NCBI RefSeq assembly: GCF_023374055.1
Contig: NZ_JAMBEP010000001.1
Span: forward strand, 868,001 to 932,000
Direction of reading: 5' to 3'
Source: Luteimonas galliterrae
Lineage (GTDB): Bacteria > Pseudomonadota > Gammaproteobacteria > Xanthomonadales > Xanthomonadaceae
Length of the DNA: 64,000 bases
The position numbers and the translations under genes were made by a program. Below the pieces are notes generated by a model. It was not told the origin of the DNA. It did not search any database and was given only the letters and a program-made list of their open reading frames with translations. Positions 20,005 through 27,954 of the stretch are shown here, piece after piece (within the stretch, counting starts at the first letter, position 1; each line of letters opens with the position of its first letter).

Positions 20005-23000
20005 TCAAGGCGCCGCGATTTCCACCTTCGCCGGCAGCGACGCGATCCGCAATTCGCCGTGGTGCCACTGCGCCGGCCTGCCATTGATCGTTGCGCTTCC
20101 CGGCGCGGTTTTGTAAGGCCAAGGCAGCACCAGGCCGCCTTTCGGCAACGCCGGCCCTTTCGGAATGTCGAGCCGCAGCGTGCCGCCTTCGCGACGCAGC
20201 GAATAGGCGAGCTTGCCGTTGGCGGTGCGCAGATCGCGGATCGCGACGCCCTCGCCGTCCAGCCACGCCGCCGGAATGCCCGCCGCCAGCACGATGCTGT
20301 CGTCGATCTCGCGAACGTAGGCGAACATGTCCAGCGCCGAGCGTACGAAATCCGACGCGACCCACGCATGCGGCAGGTCGCCGACGAAGAACGGCTTGCG
20401 CCGCTCGCGCGCGACTACTTCGGCCCACTGGTTCCAGGCTGCGGGTTCGCGATCGGCGAAGAAGAAATCGACCGCGCTCCAGGCGCGCTCGCGCCAGCCA
20501 AGGCGCACGAAAGCGGCGACGTTGCGCCATTCGTAGGGCGTGTAGGCTTCCCATTCGCGCTCGCCGTCGCGGCGCTGTTCGAATTCGCGCCAATAGCGCT
20601 CGAAGGTGTTGTCGAGCAGCCTCTTCGGCAATCTGCCTTGCTCGCCGCCGGGCGCCAGCGCGATCGTCGTTGAGGTCGCGTCGAAATCGCCCAGCTCGGC
20701 CGAGCCCGGCAGATAGTCGATCTTGTGGAAGGCCGCCGCGGCTTGCAGGGATGCGTACAGATCGTCGCGGAACTGGTCCCGCGCCGCCGCGAAGCGCTCC
20801 GCGTCTTGCGTCTTGCCCAGCCACTGCGCGACTTCGACCGCATCCTTGTAGCCGCGCAGCGCCCAGAAATTGTCCCAGTACGAATGCACCGGCTTGGCCG
20901 AATAGCCTTCGTGGCTGATCGACACGGGCATCATGCCGTAGAACGCCCGGTTCTTGGCCCGGTTCGCTTCGGTGCGCTCGCTCAGCCTGAGTTTTTCCAT
21001 GTATTGGAAAGCGCCGAGCACATGCGGCCACATCTTCGCCAAGAACGCGCGGTCGCCGTCGTAGCGGTAGAGTTCGGCGATATTGAAGATCAGTTCGCCG
21101 TGGCTGTCGTTCTCGGGCACCGGATCGCTGCCGCGGCGGTCGACGCAACACGGCACCATGCCGTCCTTGAACTGGTACGGCGCGTACCAGGCCACGTAAT
21201 CCTTCACCGCGTCTTCCCGGCCCATGCGCAGCAGGCCTTCGGAGATCATTGCGCCGTCGCGGATCCAGCTGCGCGCATACGAACGCGTACCCGGCTGCAG
21301 GCGCGGACCGATGCGCGAGACGAGCATGTGCGCGGTCGCGGTGCGCAAGGTGTCGACCAGTGCCTGGCCTTGCTTCGGCACTGAAATGTGCACGCGGTCG
21401 AGTTTGCCGCGCCAGTCCGCGGCGACCGCCTGTTGCAACCGTTCGGCATCCCACGGTTTTGCAGCGACCGTACCGGGGCCGTTCATCGGGATCATCAATG
21501 CCACTTCATGGGATTCGCCCGGCATCAGGCGCATGCGGTACAGCATCGCGCCGGACGCCAAACCGGTGGGATCGTCGACGCTGCGCGGCTCGGGCAAAGC
21601 GCCGGCGAACAGGTGCGATATCGCCATCCCTGCATCGAAAGTACTGGCGAAACTGGCGTCGGGTGCGTGATCGGCGAATACGCGCGCCTTATCGGCGATA
21701 GATGCGGTGCCGCCGTCGACCGATAGCCGGCCGATCGCGCTGACGCCGCCGACCGTACTCAAGAACTGCGTCGGCGGATTCACTTGGAAAGGCTGTACGG
21801 CGAGCGCCAGGACATAGTCGCGCGCAGCGTCGCTGGCGTTCGTCAGCCGATATCTGGCGACCAGTTGCGAACGCATGCGTTCGCCCTGCGCGAATGCGGT
21901 AACCCGCAGTCCGAACAAGTCGTGTTTCCATTCCACGCTGGGAATCGGCAGATAGCCGTCCTGCAGCGATTGCGAAAGACCGACATCGGCCCAGGTGGCG
22001 ACTTCGCCATCGACCATCACGAAGGGCTCGATGCTGAAACCGCTCTTTGCGACCTCGATCGCGCCGTCTTCGCCGATCAACCCTTGCTCTTCGCCGCCGT
22101 CGATGCCGAGAATCGTCCAATACGGCTGCTCGCCGATGAACCCGCGCGGATACCAGCCGCGCGGCGAATCCTTGGCGACCGAACGGACGAAATCGTTGGG
22201 CGTCGCGGCGAATTCGAGCGGCTGCACCGTCGCTTCGGATAGGCCAAACGAGTTTTGCGGACCGTCGCCGGCTAATAGTTTGATGTAGCGCGCTTCCGAT
22301 TCCGGCAGCGCCAGGTAATCCGTGCCGCCGTCGCCGCCGATCACAGTGCGGACATCTCGCCACTGCTTGCCGTCGTCGGACAGCTGCACTAGATAATCCG
22401 TCGCGTATTCCTTCGGCTGCCATTCGAGCACCAAGCCGCCGAATTCGCGCCGCTTACCGAGGTCGAGCGTCAGTTGCGGACTGGGCTCGGCGGCGAAATC
22501 GGCGTACCAGGCCGTACCCGGATCGCCGTCGGCCGCCCTGCCCGCCACGGCGCCGCCGTTGGCGGCAGTGGCCATCGCAGTCGTTTTCAACGGCGAACGG
22601 TCATCGGGCGGCAGCGGCGCGAAGGCGAGTTCGTCGAAGCAGACCGAGCCTTTGCCGCCCTCGTTGTTGTAGATCGTGTATTCGAGTTTCGCGCTGCGCC
22701 GCAGCGTGCGGTCCGGGTCGGGACCCCAGGCCTTGTCGATGTGGCGCTTCTTGTAGCGGACCTGCGCCCAATCGCGCGGATAGTCGTATTTGGGGCGGTT
22801 GACCCACCATACGTTGTCGCCGCTGGCGTCGATCAGCTTGAACTGCAGATCGTTCTTAGGCGAATCGCCGCGCAGTTGGAACGTGAACTGGTAATTCTGC
22901 GGATAGTCGATGGCGATGTCGCGCTGGATGCCGGCGTAGCCCGAGACGCCGCTGAAGTCGTAGTCCAGGCACAGGGCCTTGCCGTCGACGCCTTGTATCT

Positions 23001-23256
23001 GCCTCAACTTGCCGCTGACCTGGTTGGAGACGACGACTTTCCAATCGGATGGGTTCTCGAATGCATCAAGCAGGCGCGATGCTGGCTGGGCGTGGGTCGA
23101 CGACGCGTAGAGCAATGCCAAGCAGAAGCAAATCCCTCCCAGCCCCCCTTTTTCAAAGGGGGGAACAGCCGATGGCGACGGAAACATGCTTCGCTTTTCT
23201 CCCCCCTTTGAAAAAGGGGGGCTGGGGGGGATTTGCTTTTGACTTTTCCTTGCCAT
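20005..23256 (-). CDS. Exported discoidin-domain (F5/8 type C) glycosidase-like protein
   Basis: This 1083-residue protein starts at an ATG overlapping the upstream permease stop (TGATG). Residues about 7-43 are encoded by a repeat pair, then a hydrophobic core ICFCLALLYASSTHA with a likely cleavage after Ala56. Next come a carbohydrate-binding-like beta domain (about 60-220, FENPSDWKVVVSNQ onward) and an F5/8 type C domain (about 250-350, TAWYADFAAEPSPQLTLDLG). A C-terminal catalytic-looking region (about 650-1000) has features of (alpha/alpha)6 glycosidases: SYARSWIRDGAMISEGLLRM, ENDSHGELIFNIAELYRY and WEAYTPYEW. It ends a run with a sugar importer and a GH144-type enzyme, so a role in trimming imported beta-glucan oligosaccharides is likely. 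Exact CAZy family and substrate are not clear. Confidence 0.8.
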   Translation of the reverse strand: MARKSQKQIPPSPPFSKGGEKRSMFPSPSAVPPFEKGGLGGICFCLALLYASSTHAQPASRLLDAFENPSDWKVVVSNQVSGKLRQIQGVDGKALCLDYDFSGVSGYAGIQRDIAIDYPQNYQFTFQLRGDSPKNDLQFKLIDASGDNVWWVNRPKYDYPRDWAQVRYKKRHIDKAWGPDPDRTLRRSAKLEYTIYNNEGGKGSVCFDELAFAPLPPDDRSPLKTTAMATAANGGAVAGRAADGDPGTAWYADFAAEPSPQLTLDLGKRREFGGLVLEWQPKEYATDYLVQLSDDGKQWRDVRTVIGGDGGTDYLALPESEARYIKLLAGDGPQNSFGLSEATVQPLEFAATPNDFVRSVAKDSPRGWYPRGFIGEQPYWTILGIDGGEEQGLIGEDGAIEVAKSGFSIEPFVMVDGEVATWADVGLSQSLQDGYLPIPSVEWKHDLFGLRVTAFAQGERMRSQLVARYRLTNASDAARDYVLALAVQPFQVNPPTQFLSTVGGVSAIGRLSVDGGTASIADKARVFADHAPDASFASTFDAGMAISHLFAGALPEPRSVDDPTGLASGAMLYRMRLMPGESHEVALMIPMNGPGTVAAKPWDAERLQQAVAADWRGKLDRVHISVPKQGQALVDTLRTATAHMLVSRIGPRLQPGTRSYARSWIRDGAMISEGLLRMGREDAVKDYVAWYAPYQFKDGMVPCCVDRRGSDPVPENDSHGELIFNIAELYRYDGDRAFLAKMWPHVLGAFQYMEKLRLSERTEANRAKNRAFYGMMPVSISHEGYSAKPVHSYWDNFWALRGYKDAVEVAQWLGKTQDAERFAAARDQFRDDLYASLQAAAAFHKIDYLPGSAELGDFDATSTTIALAPGGEQGRLPKRLLDNTFERYWREFEQRRDGEREWEAYTPYEWRNVAAFVRLGWRERAWSAVDFFFADREPAAWNQWAEVVARERRKPFFVGDLPHAWVASDFVRSALDMFAYVREIDDSIVLAAGIPAAWLDGEGVAIRDLRTANGKLAYSLRREGGTLRLDIPKGPALPKGGLVLPWPYKTAPGSATINGRPAQWHHGELRIASLPAKVEIAAP
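23128..23238. repeat. Palindromic repeat pair inside the glycosidase-like coding sequence
   Basis: Arms AAATCCCTCCCAGCCCCCCT and its inverted counterpart (GGGGGGCTGGGGGGGATTT) each carry a T4-5/A4-5 plus CCCCTTTGAAAAAGGGG core. They match the element between ccmE and ccmF (51675-51799). The pair is in frame in the N-terminal region of the gene and is read as Pro/Gly/Lys-rich sequence before the signal-peptide core. Confidence 0.9.
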
Positions 23257-24092
23257 CAACCTTTCACGCTCCCCAGCAACAAGCCCTGGATGTAGTACCG
23301 CTGCAACAACAGGAACAACAGCAGCACCGGCAACACCGTGATCACCGCCCCAGCCATCATCATCTCCACGTCCTGGATGTGCTCGCGCGACAGCGAGGCC
23401 AGCGCCACCGGCAGCGTGTAGTGCTCCTGGTCGGTCAGCACGATCAACGGCCACATGAAATCGTTCCAGGCCGCCATGAAGGTGAAGATCGACAACGTGA
23501 CCAGCACCGGCTTGAGCATCGGCAGCACGATCTGGAAGAAGATGCGCAACTCGCTGGCGCCGTCGATCCGCGCGGCTTCCAGCAATTCGTCGGGAATGGA
23601 ACGCGCGTACTGGCGCACCAGGAAGATGCCGAATACCGTCGCAAGCGCCGGCACGATCACGCCGCCGTAGTTGTTGACCAGGTGCAGCTGCTTCATCATC
23701 AGGAACAACGGCAGCATCGCCACCTGCGCCGGGATCACCAGCGCCGCCAGCAGCAGCTGGAAGATGCGCTCGCGCCCGGCGAAGCGCAGCTTGGCGAAGG
23801 CGTAGCCGGCCATCGTGTTGACCAGCAGCGACAGGCCGGTGATGGCCACCGATACCATCAGGCTGTTGGCGAAATTTCGCGCCATGCCGGTGCGCTCGAA
23901 CAGCTGGTGGTAATTCACCAGCGTCGCCGACGATGGCAGCAGCGGCGGCGGGAAATGGCTGGCCTCGCCGATCGGCATGAACGATACCGACACCATCCAG
24001 GCCAGCGGCGCCAGGCTGACGACCGCCAGCAACGCCAGCGCGGCGTTCACCGCGAACGCGCCGAACCGCGACTCGCCCACCTGGCGGCTCAT
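23256..24092 (-). CDS. Sugar ABC transporter permease, MalG type
   Basis: This 278-residue inner-membrane protein has six hydrophobic segments. Its EAA loop ELLEAARIDGASELRIFFQIVLPML contacts the ATPase. It is the CUT1 MalG-like half of the importer. The start ATG overlaps the preceding permease stop (ATGA), and its own stop overlaps the next gene's start. The partners are the permease at 24089-24970, the lipoprotein at 24967-26250 and probably the MalK-like ATPase at 10516-11598. Confidence 0.93.
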   Translation of the reverse strand: MSRQVGESRFGAFAVNAALALLAVVSLAPLAWMVSVSFMPIGEASHFPPPLLPSSATLVNYHQLFERTGMARNFANSLMVSVAITGLSLLVNTMAGYAFAKLRFAGRERIFQLLLAALVIPAQVAMLPLFLMMKQLHLVNNYGGVIVPALATVFGIFLVRQYARSIPDELLEAARIDGASELRIFFQIVLPMLKPVLVTLSIFTFMAAWNDFMWPLIVLTDQEHYTLPVALASLSREHIQDVEMMMAGAVITVLPVLLLFLLLQRYYIQGLLLGSVKG

Positions 24093-24970
24093 ACCAGCTC
24101 CTTCTTGCGCCCGAAGCGCAGCAGCAGCGTGGTGACCGCCAGGATGATCAGGAACAGCAGGAACGCGACCGCCGAAGCGCGGCCCAGGTTCCACCAGCGG
24201 AAGCCTTCCTCGAACATGTAGTACAGCACGCTGACCGTGCTCTGCAGCGGATCGCCGCGGGTCATCACGTAAGGCTCGGCGAACAGCTGGAAATAGCCTG
24301 AAATGGTGATCACGCCCACCACCAGCAGCACCGGTCCCAGCATCGGCAGCGTGATGTGCAGGAACTGCCGCCATTTCGACGCGCCGTCTATCCGCGCCGC
24401 CTCGTAAAGATCCTGCGGAATCGACTGCAGTCCGGCGAGGAAGATCACCATGTTGTAGCCGAAGTTCTTCCACACCGCGAGCAGCATGATCGTCGGCATG
24501 GCCCAGGTCGGATCGCCGAGCCAGTCGATCGGCGCGATGCCGAAATGGCCCAACACCCAATTCACCAACCCGTAGCTGGTATGGAACAGATAACGCCAGA
24601 TCACCGCCACCGCCACCAGCGTGGTCACCACCGGCGCGAACAGCGCCGTGCGGAACAGCGCCTTGAAGCGCGCGACCGGCGCATTGAGCAGCATCGCCGC
24701 GCCGAGCGACACTCCGATCGACAAGGGCACGCCGACCACGACGAAGTAAGTGGTGTTGCCGAGCGACTTCCAGAACATCGGCGTGCGCAGCAATTCCAGA
24801 TAGTTGCCGGCGCCGACGAAGCGCAGATTGCCCATGTCCGCGAGCGCGTACAGATCGAAATCGGTCAGGCTCAATGCCAGCGCCGCCAGCACCGGCAAGC
24901 CGAAGAACACGCCGATCACGATCAGCGCGGGGGCTGCGAACATCCAACCGGCGAACGATGCCTTGGTCAT
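24089..24970 (-). CDS. Sugar ABC transporter permease, MalF type
   Basis: This 293-residue inner-membrane protein has six hydrophobic segments. The EAA loop is DLYEAARIDGASKWRQFLHITLPML. The N-terminus MTKASFAGWMFAAPALIVIGVFFGLPV is typical of CUT1 first permeases. ATGA overlaps at both ends show tight translational coupling with the binding protein and the second permease. It forms the substrate channel with the MalG-type subunit; the sugar is probably a beta-gluco-oligosaccharide by context. Confidence 0.93.
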   Translation of the reverse strand: MTKASFAGWMFAAPALIVIGVFFGLPVLAALALSLTDFDLYALADMGNLRFVGAGNYLELLRTPMFWKSLGNTTYFVVVGVPLSIGVSLGAAMLLNAPVARFKALFRTALFAPVVTTLVAVAVIWRYLFHTSYGLVNWVLGHFGIAPIDWLGDPTWAMPTIMLLAVWKNFGYNMVIFLAGLQSIPQDLYEAARIDGASKWRQFLHITLPMLGPVLLVVGVITISGYFQLFAEPYVMTRGDPLQSTVSVLYYMFEEGFRWWNLGRASAVAFLLFLIILAVTTLLLRFGRKKELV

Positions 24971-26250
24971 TGCGCGCCTGCCGTGCCGCGATCGCGGTCG
25001 CGCATCCAGCGCCGCTTTTCCAGGATTTCGTCGACGCGCTTGTCCAGGTCGCGCAAGGCGTCGTCCTGGCTTTCGCCGCCGCGCACCACGCGCTCGCTGG
25101 CCAGGCGCATCTCCTGCACGATCCGTTCCCACTCCAGCACTTTGGGCGTGGGCTTGACCCGTTCGAGCTGGTCGCGGAACGCCTGCGCGTACGGATCGTC
25201 CTTGAGTTGCGGATATTCCCAGGTGCTGCGCCGCGGCGGCAGGTCGCCGATCGCGGCGTGGAAACGCTGCTGGACGGCGGGCCGCGACAGGAATTCGACC
25301 AGCTTCCACGAAGCGGCCTTGCGCGGCGAAGAACGGAACAGCACCAGGCTAGTGCCGCCGGCGATGCCGGCGCCGGGACCGTCGGGTCCGGGCAACGGCG
25401 CGGTGCCCCAAGCGTCTTCCAACCCTGCCGGCACGCGTTTCTTGAACTCGCGGATATTCCACGGGCCGGACACGTAGAAAGTGAAGAAGCCCTTGAAGAA
25501 CTCGTCCCACACGTTCGAGATCTGCGTCTCGGACATCGGCGGCGCCCAGCCCTGCTCGAACATGTTGGCGTAGAACGCTAGCGAACGGCGGAAGCCGGGG
25601 CTTTCGAAGTTGCCGCGGCCGTCGTCGTCGCGCAACAGCGGATCGGGCTGTTGCAGGCCCAGCGAAAGCAACTGCTCGAACTCGTTGAGCGGCAGCATCG
25701 AAGCGTAGCGTTGCGGTCCGACCACGCGCTTCACCGCCGCCATCGCCCTATCCCATTCTTCCCAAGTGGCCGGCGGATGGTCGAAGCCGGCCTTGGCCAG
25801 AATGTCCTTGCGATAGAACACCAGGCGGGTATCGACATACCAGGGCACGCCGAGCAGCCGGCCATCGATCACGTTGGTATCCCAGATGCCCGGGAAATAA
25901 TCCTGGGGATCGACGACCTTCGACGCGTCCACATACGGCTGCATCGGCTCGAGCGTGCCGAGCGCGGCGAACTCCGGTATCCAGGTGTTGCCGAGCTGGC
26001 AGATGTCCGGCAGGCCGTCGGCGGCGAAAGCGGTCAGAAGCTTTTCATGGGCAGCCGTCCAGGGGATCTGTTGCAGGTCGACCCGGATATCCGGGTTTTC
26101 GCGTTCGAAATCGTCGATCAGTTCGCCGACGACTTCGGCTTCGCGGCCCATCGCCCAGAAACGGATCGTGGTGACCTCGGGCTCGCGCGCGCAGCCGGCC
26201 AGCAGCCACGCGACCAGGGCGAGTATCAACAGAGGCTTGGCGATGCGCAC
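24967..26250 (-). CDS. Sugar-binding lipoprotein of an ABC importer (family 1 SBP)
   Basis: This 427-residue protein has the lipobox LLAGC (Cys at about residue 20), so it would be lipid-anchored in the periplasm. IRFWAMGREAEVVGELIDDFERENPDI is the usual N-terminal lobe start of family 1 sugar-binding proteins. LPDICQLGNTWIPEFAALGTLEPM and GVPWYVDTRLVFYRKDIL form the hinge regions, and aromatic residues scattered through the second lobe could stack on sugar rings. It begins 9 bases after the GH144-type gene and overlaps the first permease by four bases. It delivers oligosaccharide to the permease pair. Confidence 0.92.
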   Translation of the reverse strand: MRIAKPLLILALVAWLLAGCAREPEVTTIRFWAMGREAEVVGELIDDFERENPDIRVDLQQIPWTAAHEKLLTAFAADGLPDICQLGNTWIPEFAALGTLEPMQPYVDASKVVDPQDYFPGIWDTNVIDGRLLGVPWYVDTRLVFYRKDILAKAGFDHPPATWEEWDRAMAAVKRVVGPQRYASMLPLNEFEQLLSLGLQQPDPLLRDDDGRGNFESPGFRRSLAFYANMFEQGWAPPMSETQISNVWDEFFKGFFTFYVSGPWNIREFKKRVPAGLEDAWGTAPLPGPDGPGAGIAGGTSLVLFRSSPRKAASWKLVEFLSRPAVQQRFHAAIGDLPPRRSTWEYPQLKDDPYAQAFRDQLERVKPTPKVLEWERIVQEMRLASERVVRGGESQDDALRDLDKRVDEILEKRRWMRDRDRGTAGAQ

Positions 26251-26259
26251 CCGCCCAGT

Positions 26260-27888
26260 TTATTGCGGAGGCGCCGGGCGCGGCGCCTCCGGCGGCTGCG
26301 ATTGCGCATTGGCAGCGCGCGATTCAGCTACGCCGACCGCCCGCGCCGCCGCGGCTTTGGGATCCGGCGGCGAAACCTGCGGGGCCTCGCCCTGCGGCGT
26401 CAGCCAACCACCCTGGAATCCGGCCAGTTCCAGGCCCCTGCGGACGTGCGGATTGCGCTTCATCACCTTCCAGACGAACTCGTTGCGATAGTTGGCGATC
26501 ATCGCCAGGATCGGCCCCTGATCGATGCCGATGTAATCGCTCGCCACCCAGCCCTTGTCCTGCACCAGCCGCCCTGTCTTCAACGGAATGTCGTAATCGA
26601 AGCTGGGGTTGAACGAGTCGAGGAAACCGTAGCTGGAATACAGGTACTCGCCGTAGCGCTCGTGCAACGCCTGCGTCGCCGGGATCACGATCTCCGGTGC
26701 GAATGGCAACGATGCCACCACGGCGGTCGGAGCGAGCGTGCCGTCGTCGAAATCGTCCCGCAGCCCGGCGCCGCGCGCGCTGTAGTGGCGGAACTCGCGT
26801 TGTTGGCCCTGATAATACTGGGTGGTGCGCTGCGGCCCGTCGCTCGCGGTCAGGCCCCAAACGTTCTCGCCGTATTCCTTCCACTTCATGGGGTTCTCGA
26901 TCGCGTACGCGCGCTGCGCGTAGGTCGCGCGCCGGCTATTCTCGAAATAATCAATGCCGCGATTGCGCATGTAATCGTCGCGGATGCCGCGGAAGTCGAT
27001 CCAGACATGAGCGTAGTGGTGCCAGAACTGCGGCGCGCCGCTAAGGTATTCCTGTCCCTCGAAAACACCCCAGCTCAGGTCGTAGGTCCGCGTCCATACC
27101 GACCACGCATCCGGGCCGACCGGGTGCGTCGGCGAGGCCATCGCCAGGATGTACAGCATCATCGCTTCGTTGTAGCCGCTCCAGTCGTGCTGGATGAAGC
27201 CGCTCTCCGGATACCAGCCCATCGAGATCAGCGGTTTGCGCTGCTGCAACCAGGCCCAGTCGACGCGCCGGTACAACTCCTCCGCCAGGTCGCGGATCTC
27301 CTTCTCGCGCGGGTCGTCGCGATCGTAATAGCTTTGCGCGAACAGCACACCGCTCATCAACAGCGCCGTGTCGATGCTGGATAGCTCGACCCATGGCTCG
27401 TAGCGATGGCCGCTCTGCATGTCGAGGAAGTGGTAATAGAACCCGTGATGACCGGTCTTTCCGGTGCGCTGCGGGCCTTGCGGCGCGTCGCGGAAGAATT
27501 TCAGCGTGACCAGGGTGCGGTCGACCGCCTGCCTGCGGCTGATCCAGCCGTTCTCGATGCCGATCGGGTACGCGGTCAGCGCGAAGCCCACCGAGGCGAT
27601 GCTGGCGAACGGCCGCGACGGAAAACGGTCGGGCGTGAGCCCGTTCAATTCGTTGGTGGTGTCCCAGAAGAACTGGAAAGTCTTGCGCTCGATGTCGCGG
27701 AACAGCGGCGGCAGCTCCGGCGGGCCGGGCCTCACCGGCGCCGGCGCCGGCGTTTGCGCGATCGGGCCGGGCTTGGGCGCGGCGATATCGGGTTTCCGCT
27801 CGGGTTCATCCTGTCCGCAACCGGTCAGCGCGCAGGCTCCGAATGCCAGCATGGAAACGAAGAAGAGTTGGAGCGGACGTACGCGCAT
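26260..27888 (-). CDS. GH144-type glycoside hydrolase lipoprotein (Glycoamylase domain, COG5368)
   Basis: This 542-residue protein has lipobox ALTGC, a Pro-rich linker (residues about 35-65), a glycoamylase-type (alpha/alpha)6 catalytic domain to about residue 480, and a low-complexity Ala/Pro tail. Diagnostic stretches are FWDTTNELNGLTPDRFPS, SIASVGFALTAYPIGIENGW, YYHFLDMQSGHRYEPWVELS, GYNEAMMLYILAMASPTHP and HVWIDFRGIRDDYM. Characterised members of GH144 are endo-beta-1,2-glucanases that release sophoro-oligosaccharides; not all members of this Pfam domain are proven to be. The lipid anchor and the neighbouring TonB receptor and sugar importer fit cleavage in the periplasm or at the cell surface. 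A hairpin separates it from the TonB-receptor gene upstream. Confidence 0.85.
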   Translation of the reverse strand: MRVRPLQLFFVSMLAFGACALTGCGQDEPERKPDIAAPKPGPIAQTPAPAPVRPGPPELPPLFRDIERKTFQFFWDTTNELNGLTPDRFPSRPFASIASVGFALTAYPIGIENGWISRRQAVDRTLVTLKFFRDAPQGPQRTGKTGHHGFYYHFLDMQSGHRYEPWVELSSIDTALLMSGVLFAQSYYDRDDPREKEIRDLAEELYRRVDWAWLQQRKPLISMGWYPESGFIQHDWSGYNEAMMLYILAMASPTHPVGPDAWSVWTRTYDLSWGVFEGQEYLSGAPQFWHHYAHVWIDFRGIRDDYMRNRGIDYFENSRRATYAQRAYAIENPMKWKEYGENVWGLTASDGPQRTTQYYQGQQREFRHYSARGAGLRDDFDDGTLAPTAVVASLPFAPEIVIPATQALHERYGEYLYSSYGFLDSFNPSFDYDIPLKTGRLVQDKGWVASDYIGIDQGPILAMIANYRNEFVWKVMKRNPHVRRGLELAGFQGGWLTPQGEAPQVSPPDPKAAAARAVGVAESRAANAQSQPPEAPRPAPPQ

Positions 27889-27921
27889 GTAGCCAGGAAC
27901 CTTTCATAGCGTTGGGGAGCA

Positions 27922-27947
27922 GCGGGCCGGCGCGGGGGCCGGCCCGC
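27922..27947 (-). terminator. Perfect GC-rich stem-loop between the TonB-receptor and GH144-type genes
   Basis: A 9-bp perfect stem (GCGGGCCGG with CCGGCCCGC) and an 8-base loop lie just after the receptor stop codon. No U-run follows, so it is more likely a mRNA-stabilising or partially attenuating hairpin that keeps receptor expression above that of the downstream importer genes than a full terminator. Confidence 0.6.
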
Positions 27948-27954
27948 GTTGGTT

